Shown here in pieces: positions 44,373 through 52,948 of a stretch of 64,000 nt of DNA. Source of the stretch: Paenibacillus jilunlii (GTDB lineage: Bacteria > Bacillota > Bacilli > Paenibacillales > Paenibacillaceae); the NCBI RefSeq assembly GCF_900102965.1, contig NZ_FNGM01000008.1, forward strand, positions 209,362-273,361. The letters are read 5' to 3'. The stretch's first letter is position 1. Every line of letters begins with the position of its first letter. The translations under genes and the position numbers were made by a program. The notes beneath the pieces are model-generated. The model did not search any database. It worked only from the letters and a program-made list of their open reading frames with translations, and had not been told where the DNA came from.

Positions 44373-45317
44373 ATGGAAAGGGGATTCGAGATGAAACAGA
44401 AACAACACGGATTCTGGGATGACGTCAAGAAGTACAAATCGTTGCTTTTCATGCTGACTCCGGCAGTATTGTTTTTCCTGTTATTCGCTTACGTGCCCAT
44501 GGCGGGTATTGTACTGGCGTTTAAGCAATTTAACTACACAGGCGGTGTCTTCGGCAGCCCGTGGAACGGACTGGATAACTTTAAGTTCTTCTTTGATTCC
44601 GGTGACGCCTGGCGCGTAACCCGAAACACGGCGCTGTACAATATTGCATTTATCGTTGTAAACAACCTGCTTCAAATCTTTGCAGCGATCCTGCTGTTCG
44701 AGGTAGCGGGCAAATGGTTCCGGAAGCTGACACAAACGATGCTGTTCCTGCCTTACTTCATTTCCTGGGTTGTGGTTGGAGCGATCGCCTATAACTTGTT
44801 CAACTTCGACGTGGGTACGGTTAACGTATTGCTGAAGGGTCTCGGCATGCAGCCGATTGACATTTACAATACAGCCGCTTACTGGCCGTTCATACTCGTA
44901 ATTGTGTCTGCCTGGAAGACACTGGGCTACGGAACGATCATGTATCTGGCCGCTATTACCAGCATCGATACCGAAATGTACGAAGCCGCCGAAATTGACG
45001 GTGCGAATATTTTCCAGCGTATTATGAAGATTACGATTCCGAACCTGTTCCCGACGGTAATCATTCTGGTTCTGCTGGCCATCGGCAACATCTTCCGGGG
45101 TGACTTCGGGATGTTCTACAACATGGTAGGCAACAACGGCCTGCTGTTCTCGTCCACTGACGTTATCGATACCTTCGTATTCCGGTCGCTTACAACCTCA
45201 AATGAGATTGGAATGTCCGCTGCGGCAGGCTTCTATCAATCACTGCTCGGTTTTGTAACGATCATGCTGGCCAACTACGCGGTACGCAAATACGATAAAG
45301 ACCGTGCTCTATTCTAG
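44373..45317 (+). CDS. Sugar ABC transporter permease, LplB/CUT1 family (system 1)
   Basis: 314 residues with six membrane helices (first ~30-50: LLFMLTPAVLFFLLFAYVP) and the EAA loop YEAAEIDGANIFQRIMKITIP near residue 210. A second start at ATG 44391 (MKQKQHGFW) has its own AAAGGGGA and is equally possible. It pairs with the next permease and the 526-residue binding protein. Substrate probably an oligosaccharide or rhamnogalacturonan-type fragment for the LplB class; not proven. Confidence 0.9.
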   Translation: MERGFEMKQKQHGFWDDVKKYKSLLFMLTPAVLFFLLFAYVPMAGIVLAFKQFNYTGGVFGSPWNGLDNFKFFFDSGDAWRVTRNTALYNIAFIVVNNLLQIFAAILLFEVAGKWFRKLTQTMLFLPYFISWVVVGAIAYNLFNFDVGTVNVLLKGLGMQPIDIYNTAAYWPFILVIVSAWKTLGYGTIMYLAAITSIDTEMYEAAEIDGANIFQRIMKITIPNLFPTVIILVLLAIGNIFRGDFGMFYNMVGNNGLLFSSTDVIDTFVFRSLTTSNEIGMSAAAGFYQSLLGFVTIMLANYAVRKYDKDRALF

Positions 45318-45334
45318 GAAAAGGAGGGAATGCC

Positions 45335-46261
45335 ATGAGTACAACTACTGCAAAAATTCAACCTGCAAAGGTGCGCAAGCGTGTCAACACAGACCGTCTG
45401 GTGCTGTCGATCGTCGGATACGTGACCCTTACCGTGCTTGCCATATTCTGTATCTTCCCGTTCATTCTGGTGGTATCCTCCTCTCTGAGTGAGGAGAGCA
45501 CTATTATCGAGAAAGGCTTCCAGCTGATCCCGGCTAACTTTTCCACGGAAGCCTACAGCCTGCTGTTCAAGTACCCGGCTGAAATGCTCAGAGCTTATGG
45601 TGTGACGATCTCTGTTACATTGATCGGTACCGTGGCCGGATTGTTTCTGACATCCATGACGGCCTATGTACTGTCGCGGAGTGATTTTAAATGGCGCGGG
45701 CGCTTCTCGTTTTTCTTCTTCTTCACTACGCTGTTCAGCGGTGGTCTGGTACCTTGGTATCTGATGATCGTCAACTACCTGCACCTCAAAGACACGCTGC
45801 TTGTGCTGATTCTGCCGATGCTGATGAACGTGTTCTATATCATCGTCATGAAATCGTTCATGAGCAGCATCCCGGATGCCATTACGGAATCTGCCAAAAT
45901 TGACGGAGCAGGTGATTTCCGGATTTTCATGCAGCTGATTGTGCCTTTGTCCAAGCCTGCGCTGGCTACCATTGGATTGTTCATTGCTCTGGCTTACTGG
46001 AATGACTGGTATAATGCGCTGCTCTTCATTTCCAAGTCCGAATTAATGCCGCTTCAATATTATCTATACAAAATGCTTGGCAATATGGATGGTATGCGCA
46101 AGGCGATGATGGCCTCAGGAGCTGTAGTGAATTCCGATCTGCCTACTGAAAGCTTGAAAATGGCCATGACCATTGTGGCTACAGGACCTATCCTGCTTGC
46201 TTATCCATTCATTCAGAAGTATTTTGTGCAAGGACTCACTGTTGGAGCTGTCAAAGGATAA
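45335..46261 (+). CDS. Carbohydrate ABC transporter permease, YtcP/CUT1 family (system 1)
   Basis: 308 residues, six helices, EAA loop ITESAKIDGAGDFRIFMQLIVPLSKPALATI near residue 190. The ribosome binding site AAAAGGAGG lies just after the previous stop. It forms the second half of the membrane channel with its upstream neighbour. Confidence 0.92.
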   Translation: MSTTTAKIQPAKVRKRVNTDRLVLSIVGYVTLTVLAIFCIFPFILVVSSSLSEESTIIEKGFQLIPANFSTEAYSLLFKYPAEMLRAYGVTISVTLIGTVAGLFLTSMTAYVLSRSDFKWRGRFSFFFFFTTLFSGGLVPWYLMIVNYLHLKDTLLVLILPMLMNVFYIIVMKSFMSSIPDAITESAKIDGAGDFRIFMQLIVPLSKPALATIGLFIALAYWNDWYNALLFISKSELMPLQYYLYKMLGNMDGMRKAMMASGAVVNSDLPTESLKMAMTIVATGPILLAYPFIQKYFVQGLTVGAVKG

Positions 46262-46327
46262 TCCCGGGTCACCCCGGTTATCAATATATAACCCAACCAA
46301 CTATTCGATTAGGGGGAAACAACGGTC

Positions 46328-47908
46328 ATGACAAACAAGAAAAAGAAACTTACAGTTACGCTGGCCACGATGATGGCACTGGGTACAATCCTTAGTGCAT
46401 GCGGAGGCGGCAACAACAACAATACAGCTGCGGAAGCAACAAACGCCGGAACAACCGCTACAGAAGGGGCAGCCGCGAATTCCGGCGCTCCTGACACCTC
46501 CAAAGAGGTCAAGCTCAAAATGCTGCTGGTCGGCGGCCAGCCTGGCGATTACGACAAGGTATTCGGAGAGCTCAACACCAAATTGAAGGAAAAAATCAAT
46601 GCTACGGTGGAAACAGAATTCCTTGACTGGTCGGACTGGACCCAGAAGTATCCGCTGAAGTTTGCCGCCAATGAGGATTTTGACCTCGTGTATACAGCTA
46701 ACTGGGCTTTTTATAACGATCAGGCACTCAAGGGCGGATTCCTGGAGCTGACAGATGATATGCTGTCCAAGTACATGCCGCAAACCTGGAAAGCCATGCC
46801 TAAAGTGAACTGGGAGCAAGCGAAAGTGGACGGCAAGCTCTACATGGTTCCAAACAACAACGTTGAGGTTACCGACAAGGTAGTTCTGTACCGTGAAGAC
46901 CTGCGCAAGAAATACAATCTTCCGGAAATCAACAGTCCTGAAACCTATGCCAACTACTTGAAAACGGTTGCTAAAGAAGAAAAAGGCATAACCGCTTTCG
47001 GAGCTAAGCCTGCTGATGGCTGGAAGTTTCATGAGTTAGACCAAACTCTGCTGGAGCAGAACAACAACTTCAACCTGGTGGATGCGAACCTGCTGCCGCT
47101 GGCTTACAAGCTGGATGATGCTTCCGGCAAAATATTCAACATTTATGACACTCCTGAGTTCACATCGCTGCTAAAATATTATAAAGATCTGGCCGACAAT
47201 GGCGCCTGGTCCAAAAACGTAGTCAGCAACAAAAACGATGTATGGCAGGATATCAAAGCCGGGAAGGTGTCCTCTTATGCCCATAACCTGGGTACTGTGG
47301 CGGCTAACCTTGCCGAAATGCGCCGCGACAAACCGGATGTGGAGCTGGGGATTGCCGACCTCACACCGGATAAGAAAAAAATCGCCGCTATCTCAACACA
47401 GAACGGCATGTCCATCCATGCTACTTCTAAGAACGCAGAACGTTCCCTGATGCTGATCGATCTGCTGCAAAATGACAAGGAAATTCACGACTTGACGATG
47501 TACGGCATTGCCGGAACCAACTACATCCCTGAAGGTGATGACAAGTACAAGGCTGGTCCTGCGGCTGCGAATTACACCGGGTTCTCGAACTGGGGCTGGA
47601 ATTCCCCGCTGAACCGTCAAGATGCGGCGTATCCGAAGGAAGCTGATGATATGTTCAACGGGTGGCAGTCCAGTATCTATCACTTCCCGCTGGAAACCTT
47701 TGTCTTCGATTCCACTCCGGTGAAGAACGAAGTGGCCAATATCGGCAATGTGATGCTGCGCTACGCAATCCCGCTGGAATACGGGTTGATCGACGATGTT
47801 GAGAAAGGCCAGGCCGACCTGATCAAGCAGCTGAAATCCGCAGGCATTGATAAGGTCCAGACTGAAATGCAAGCCCAAATCGATGCTTTCCTGGCAGCAC
47901 AAAAATAA
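46328..47908 (+). CDS. Extracellular solute-binding lipoprotein (system 1)
   Basis: 526 residues. Lipobox LSACGGG (Cys about 22) followed by an Asn/Thr/Ala-rich linker, then the SBP_bac_1-type fold (VKLKMLLVGGQPGDYDKVFGEL, DLVYTANWAFYNDQALKGGFLELTDDM). LipO-like length (~500) matches LplB/YtcP permeases. Binds the substrate outside the cell and is probably monitored by the YesM kinase. The ATPase subunit is not encoded here; these systems share a common MsmX-like ATPase. Confidence 0.92.
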   Translation: MTNKKKKLTVTLATMMALGTILSACGGGNNNNTAAEATNAGTTATEGAAANSGAPDTSKEVKLKMLLVGGQPGDYDKVFGELNTKLKEKINATVETEFLDWSDWTQKYPLKFAANEDFDLVYTANWAFYNDQALKGGFLELTDDMLSKYMPQTWKAMPKVNWEQAKVDGKLYMVPNNNVEVTDKVVLYREDLRKKYNLPEINSPETYANYLKTVAKEEKGITAFGAKPADGWKFHELDQTLLEQNNNFNLVDANLLPLAYKLDDASGKIFNIYDTPEFTSLLKYYKDLADNGAWSKNVVSNKNDVWQDIKAGKVSSYAHNLGTVAANLAEMRRDKPDVELGIADLTPDKKKIAAISTQNGMSIHATSKNAERSLMLIDLLQNDKEIHDLTMYGIAGTNYIPEGDDKYKAGPAAANYTGFSNWGWNSPLNRQDAAYPKEADDMFNGWQSSIYHFPLETFVFDSTPVKNEVANIGNVMLRYAIPLEYGLIDDVEKGQADLIKQLKSAGIDKVQTEMQAQIDAFLAAQK

Positions 47909-47946
47909 TAGCCGAATAAGAGTGAGGTTTATGTAACGGCTTCCGG

Positions 47947-47985
47947 GGCTGCTCCAAAGCATGGGCTTTGGGGCAGCTTCTTTAC
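47947..47985 (+). terminator. Terminator after SBP (system 1)
   Basis: GGGCTGCTCCAAAGC pairs with GCTTTGGGGCAGC around ATGG-like loop bases, then TTCTTT. Confidence 0.85.
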
Positions 47986-48146
47986 TGTAGAGGGAATTTT
48001 ATGATTTCCCTTTCTTGTTGATAAGGTATGTGTAAAGCAGGGGATAAGTAGACGCGAATTTCAGCAAATTCACCCAAAAGGTGAAAATTAGCCGGATTCG
48101 AGAGCCTTTAACCAACTAGCGCGTGCGAAGACGCAGGCGAGCAATT

Positions 48147-48333
48147 CTAAGTGGAAAAAGGGTACTTATTTTACCTGAAAATGAATAATTGAGTATTTTA
48201 AGTGGAAAAAGGGAGCTTAATTGGATCATATTACTTCGGTAAGAGCGAAATGAGCTGAATCAGTTAACCTTTTTCCACTTAACCTGCGGAGAACAGAGTA
48301 CTGGGGCAAATTAGTTAACCTTTTTCCACTTAG
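48147..48333. repeat. Four-copy AAGTGGAAAAAGG repeat, two in each orientation
   Basis: Copies: TAAGTGGAAAAAGGG at 48148-48162 and 48199-48213 (direct), then GTTAACCTTTTTCCACTTA at 48263-48281 and 48314-48332 (inverted). Long inverted hairpins could form across the set. The repeats lie in the 48.0-48.4 kb intergenic region before the GH35 gene. Such repeats are plausible Paenibacillus intergenic elements. Confidence 0.85.
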
Positions 48334-48442
48334 AATCGCCGAAGGATGGATAAAGGGTTCTCCAGGCATAGCAAAACTAAAAATCTATTCAGTCAAGGAT
48401 GGCATAGCTGTTTTGTTCCTGTAAATCAAGGAGGAATTGAAT

Positions 48443-50812
48443 ATGACATACATCATTCAGGCGGGCATTGCCCCAAAAGATATCTATCCGGCGTCCCTGA
48501 AGCTGGGCGGAACCAATCCGCAGGGAGACCGGATCAGCTTCACCAATTACTACATGGAGCTGAACGGCAAGCCGTATTTTGCGGTCTGCGGGGAATTCCA
48601 CTATTCCCGTTACCCGGAAGACAGCTGGGAAACCGAAATCCGCAAGATGAAGATATCCGGGATCAATATTGTAGCCACCTATATCTTCTGGAATCATCAT
48701 GAGGAAATCGAAGGGGAATTCGAATGGCAGGGCAACCGCAACCTACGGAGATTCGTAGAGCTGTGTGCACAGAATGGAATGTATGTCATCCTGCGTGTGG
48801 GTCCGTTCTGCCATGGAGAGGTGCGCAACGGCGGGCTGCCGGACTGGCTGTTCGGGCGTTCCTTCGATGTGCGCTCCAATGACGAAGGCTACCTGCGGTA
48901 TGTCCGCCGTCTGTTCCAGGAGATTGGAGCGCAGGCAGCGGGCCAGATGTTCAAGGACGGAGGGCCTGTGATCGGCATTCAGCTGGAGAATGAATTCAAT
49001 GCCGCTGCGGCCCTGTGGGAGCTGACTGCGAAGCAAGGAGACGAGTACCTCAGCGGCGGAATCGGGGGCGGGGCAGGTTCCGAGCATATGCGTCTGCTTA
49101 AGCAGTATGCTGTAGAAGCGGGAATGGTTGCGCCGGTTTACACCAGTACGGGCTGGGGGGCTGCGCCATTGCTGGAGGATGAGGTGCTTCCGCTGTACGG
49201 CGGGTACGCCTATACGCCTTGGAGCATTAGCGAGCAGAATCCAGACCAGAAGCCGACCCCGGAGTATGTATTCGTGAATTATCACAATGAAACGGCCGAA
49301 ACCGGCGAATTCAATCCTCCATATGCCAAAACCAAATATCCGTTTGCCTGCTGTGAGATGGGCGGAGGCATGCAGACCTGGTATCTGTCACGGTTCCAGG
49401 TGGAACCGGAGAGTGTGATGGCGATGAGCCTGATGAAGATTGCAGGCGGGTGCAATTTTGTCGGCTATTATATGTTCCATGGCGGTACGAATCCGGTGGG
49501 GAAAACAGGCTACCTGAATGAAAGCACTACGCCCAGAATTACCTACGATTTTCAGGCTCCTCTCGGTGAATTTGGCCAGGTCCGTGATTCGGCCCATCTG
49601 CTGCGGCCGCTGCATTATTTTTTCCACCGGTTCGGGGAGCGGCTGGCGCCGATGGCCACAGTCCTGCCTCAAGGTGCAGAGGCCATCACTCCTGAAGATG
49701 CGCATACGCTGCGGTATGCAGTCCGCACGGACGGCAGCGCGGGGTTCCTGTTCGTCAACAACTACCAGGACCACGTGGAGATGGATTTGCATGAGGATGT
49801 CCGGTTTGCCGTCCGGCTGGCTGGGGAGACGATTGAATTCCCAAGAAAAAGCTCGCTTACCGTCCGCAAAAACGCCTCATTTATCTTTCCGTTCAATTTT
49901 GCGCTGGATGGTCTGAACCTGCGTTATGCTACGGCCCAGCCGGTGACATTGGTGGAGTCTGCGGAGGCGGCCACCTACTTCTTCTCCATGCCGGAGGGGG
50001 TGGACGGAGAATTTCGGATTGATGCCCATACGGGCATCACCAGCGTATCCGCTGACGCCGGAACCGTGGAGATGGATGCCGGGAACCATTACACGGTTCT
50101 TATCCCCCATGACCGCCCGGGAATGATCCGTATTACACAGGAGGGAGCGCGGGAAATCCGCATCTATGCGATGAATGCCCAAGAAGCTGCCATGCTGTGG
50201 GAGATGGAGGAAGGGGGGCTGCCGCGGATCATATTCTCGGAAATTCCGCCTGTACAGACCGGGGAAGGCATCGAATTATTCAGCAGCGGCAAGAGCAGCT
50301 TCTCATTCCGGGAATACAGCGGAGGTCCGGCTGCGCCTGGCAAGTGGATCACGGCGAACACCGCCTGCTCCCTTGCACAGCACACAGAGGAGTGGTTCCA
50401 CAGCTATGACCTGGAGCTTCCGGCCAAGGAAGTTGGGCTGGAATTCAGGAAGATTCATGACCACAAGATCGCCCTTGGGCTCGCTTCTGATGTTCTGGAA
50501 GGCGTGGAAGAGGTGCTGCTGAGCATCGATTACACAGGAAATGTGGGTTATGCCTTTGCTGGAGGAAAACTCTTCCATGATCATTTCTATAACGGTGCGC
50601 CATGGGAGATCGGCTTGTCCCGCTTCCAGGATGTTCTGAAGGGCGGGGAGATCATCCTCGAAACCACACCGCTGCGCCGGGGTATAACGACTGTGGCCGC
50701 AGATGCCGCGATGGCGGTCGAAAAGCAGTTTACCGGGGAAGCGACGGCTGTGTTCAACAGCGTTAATGCGGTTCCGGTGTACCGGGTGGCTCTGACCCGA
50801 CAGGCTGACTGA
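48443..50812 (+). CDS. Glycoside hydrolase family 35 beta-galactosidase
   Basis: 789 residues from ATG 48443 with AAGGAGGAA (the TTG 48437 lies too close to that site). GH35 barrel: GEFHYSRYPEDSWETEIRKMK, GPFCHGEVRNGGLPDWL, acid/base Glu in GIQLENEF (about 182), and CCEMGGGMQTWY carrying the nucleophile Glu region. Several beta-domains follow to the C-terminus. No signal peptide, so intracellular release of terminal galactose. It belongs functionally to the flanking CUT1 systems. Confidence 0.92.
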   Translation: MTYIIQAGIAPKDIYPASLKLGGTNPQGDRISFTNYYMELNGKPYFAVCGEFHYSRYPEDSWETEIRKMKISGINIVATYIFWNHHEEIEGEFEWQGNRNLRRFVELCAQNGMYVILRVGPFCHGEVRNGGLPDWLFGRSFDVRSNDEGYLRYVRRLFQEIGAQAAGQMFKDGGPVIGIQLENEFNAAAALWELTAKQGDEYLSGGIGGGAGSEHMRLLKQYAVEAGMVAPVYTSTGWGAAPLLEDEVLPLYGGYAYTPWSISEQNPDQKPTPEYVFVNYHNETAETGEFNPPYAKTKYPFACCEMGGGMQTWYLSRFQVEPESVMAMSLMKIAGGCNFVGYYMFHGGTNPVGKTGYLNESTTPRITYDFQAPLGEFGQVRDSAHLLRPLHYFFHRFGERLAPMATVLPQGAEAITPEDAHTLRYAVRTDGSAGFLFVNNYQDHVEMDLHEDVRFAVRLAGETIEFPRKSSLTVRKNASFIFPFNFALDGLNLRYATAQPVTLVESAEAATYFFSMPEGVDGEFRIDAHTGITSVSADAGTVEMDAGNHYTVLIPHDRPGMIRITQEGAREIRIYAMNAQEAAMLWEMEEGGLPRIIFSEIPPVQTGEGIELFSSGKSSFSFREYSGGPAAPGKWITANTACSLAQHTEEWFHSYDLELPAKEVGLEFRKIHDHKIALGLASDVLEGVEEVLLSIDYTGNVGYAFAGGKLFHDHFYNGAPWEIGLSRFQDVLKGGEIILETTPLRRGITTVAADAAMAVEKQFTGEATAVFNSVNAVPVYRVALTRQAD

Positions 50813-50960
50813 GGTGGAAGCTAAACATCAGGTAATGAGTGGCAGGGAACGCGCAGTTGGCCGGGGACGCAAACCGAACACTAGGCGGCTTGTAAGCTTG
50901 TATTCAGGTGTACTTATGTTCATCGCCAGATGCCTGGCTGTATAGACTACAACTCAAACT

Positions 50961-51011
50961 TCAAAAAGCACCGCCCAGGCAGTGAGATCTGCTTAGGCGG
51001 TGCTTTTTTTC
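50961..51011. terminator. Bidirectional terminator
   Basis: AAAAAGCACCGCCCAGGCAG pairs with CTGCTTAGGCGGTGCTTTTTT around TGAGAT; A-run on one side, T-run on the other. Serves the convergent GH35 and permease genes. Confidence 0.92.
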
Positions 51012-51053
51012 AAATGCAGCTTTTCTATAACCGTCCGTGTTTGAAGAGCTATA

Positions 51054-51890
51054 TCAGCCCTTCACCGCTCCAGCCACTACGCCTTTAACGATGTACTTCT
51101 GCAGGAAGATGAATACGATAATGGAAGGCAGTACGGCCATTACCATTGCTGTCATCGCATACTGCCAGTCGGAGGTGTACTGTCCGACGAAAGTATAGGC
51201 TGCGAGTGTCAGCGTTTTGGTATCCGGCGATCCGTTGACCATTAGGAGCGGGAGCAGGAAGTCGTTCCAGATCCACATGACATCGATGATGACAATGGTC
51301 GTCGTTACCGATTTCAGCAGCGGGAAGATGACACTGAAGAACAGCCGGAAGCTTGACGCCCCGTCGATTGTTGCGCTCTCGTCGATCTCTGTCGGGATAC
51401 CTTTTACAAATCCATGATAGATGAACACAGCCAGCGGTGCGCCGAATCCCCAGTACAGCAGCCCCAGTCCCCAGGTGCTCCCGGAGAGGTTCAGGTTCTT
51501 GGCTGTTTGCAGCACGGTCAGCATGATGGATTGGAACGGAATCAGCATCGGCATGATGCACAGGAAGTAGATGATTCCGCTCAGTCTGGATTTGGTCCGT
51601 GCCAGCTTATAGGCGGCAATGGACGAGATGAACACGATTCCCAGAAGTCCTAGGCCGGTGATAATAAAGTTGTTCAGGAACAACCTCGGATAGTTGATGA
51701 ATTTCCAGACATACGAGTAGTTGCTGAGCGCCAAATGCTTGGGCAGGGCGATAACATCCGTCATGACTTCGCTGAAGCTTTTTAACGAGTTGATGATCGT
51801 CAGGAACAGCGGATACAGGAACAGAAGAGAGAGGATAACCAGAACCACTTCGAGAATGATCCGGCCTGCTTTGTTGTTGTTTGTTTTCAT
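51054..51890 (-). CDS. Carbohydrate ABC transporter permease, CUT1 (system 2, second subunit)
   Basis: 278 residues, six helices, EAA loop EIDESATIDGASSFRLFFSVIFPLLKSV near residue 180. The start overlaps the preceding permease's stop (ATG at 51890 against TAA), so the two are coupled. ThuG/GanQ/AraQ-like class. Transcribed away from the YesM gene of the same system. Confidence 0.92.
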   Translation of the reverse strand: MKTNNNKAGRIILEVVLVILSLLFLYPLFLTIINSLKSFSEVMTDVIALPKHLALSNYSYVWKFINYPRLFLNNFIITGLGLLGIVFISSIAAYKLARTKSRLSGIIYFLCIMPMLIPFQSIMLTVLQTAKNLNLSGSTWGLGLLYWGFGAPLAVFIYHGFVKGIPTEIDESATIDGASSFRLFFSVIFPLLKSVTTTIVIIDVMWIWNDFLLPLLMVNGSPDTKTLTLAAYTFVGQYTSDWQYAMTAMVMAVLPSIIVFIFLQKYIVKGVVAGAVKG

Positions 51891-52780
51891 TATGCCTCTA
51901 CCTCTCTCCGTTTGAAGACTGTCAGCTGGATGATCGTTACGACCAGTACAGCCACGAACAGGATAAGCGCTTTCGCGGTTCCGTATCCGTATAGGTTATT
52001 CTGGAAGGTATCCCGGTAGATATCGTAAGCGATACTGTAGGTAGTTCCTCCGGGACCGCCGCCGGTCAGCGATAGAATTACGTCGAATACCTTGATCGAG
52101 TTGGTCAGCGCCATAAAGACCGAGATCGTAATGGAGGGTGCAAGCAGCGGCAGCGTAATGCTGAAGAATCTTCTCATGGCTCCGGCACCGTCCACCGTGG
52201 CTGCTTCCTTAAGATCGTCAGGTACAGACTGCAGGCCCGCGATATAGATAACCAGGTAGAAACCGATCGACTGCCAAATGGAAACCCCTAGAATCGAGAT
52301 GAATGCCAGCCCCGGCGTTCCCAGCCAGCTGAGCCCGAAGAACGACCAGCCTGTGCTTTCCCCCAGAGAGTTGAAACCCTGCATGAAGATGAATTTCCAG
52401 ATGAAGCCGACAATCACAAGGCTGAGAATATAAGGGATGAAGAAGGCCGCTCTCAGCCAGGAGGTGGACTTCAGCTTCATATCGAGCAGGACGGCCAGCA
52501 GAATGGCCAGCACGTTGACGATTACAATGTAGAGCAGCGCGTATTTGATCGTGAACCATGCCGAATTGGCAAAGTTGCTGTCTCCCGTAAAAATCTGCTG
52601 GAAATTATCCAGGCCAACGAATTTGGGATGTTTAGAGATTCCGTTCCACTTCGTCATGGAATACCGGATGGTCATGACAAAAGGAATGTAGAACGCAACG
52701 GCGATACAGATTAGAACAGGGAGTGTGAACAGCCCGAAATCTAATTTCTCGCGCCATCTTCTGCCGAGTGTTTTTAACAT
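51890..52780 (-). CDS. Sugar ABC transporter permease, CUT1 (system 2, first subunit)
   Basis: 296 residues from ATG 52780 with AGAGGTG; the frame upstream to 52831 has no ribosome binding site. Six helices, EAA loop DLKEAATVDGAGAMRRFFSITLPLLAPS. The binding protein for this pair is likely the lipoprotein at 56594, on the other strand beyond the sensor genes. No ATPase gene in the cluster. Confidence 0.9.
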   Translation of the reverse strand: MLKTLGRRWREKLDFGLFTLPVLICIAVAFYIPFVMTIRYSMTKWNGISKHPKFVGLDNFQQIFTGDSNFANSAWFTIKYALLYIVIVNVLAILLAVLLDMKLKSTSWLRAAFFIPYILSLVIVGFIWKFIFMQGFNSLGESTGWSFFGLSWLGTPGLAFISILGVSIWQSIGFYLVIYIAGLQSVPDDLKEAATVDGAGAMRRFFSITLPLLAPSITISVFMALTNSIKVFDVILSLTGGGPGGTTYSIAYDIYRDTFQNNLYGYGTAKALILFVAVLVVTIIQLTVFKRREVEA

Positions 52781-52948
52781 GGATGCACCTCTTTTGGATT
52801 TATAGGGTGGAGTCTGGTACTGGCTTGCCACACATAACCATTCCGGTTAGTCTATATTGTGTATTATAGAGCAGACCCCTATACTCAAAAATGGATTTAA
52901 GAGTACAGTTAGGGGTAAAAAGGTGAACTGAACATTTCCGTGTAAACT

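Noticed and set aside
48147..48333. Possible CRISPR array
   Set aside because: Only four short copies in mixed orientation with unequal spacing and no cas genes.
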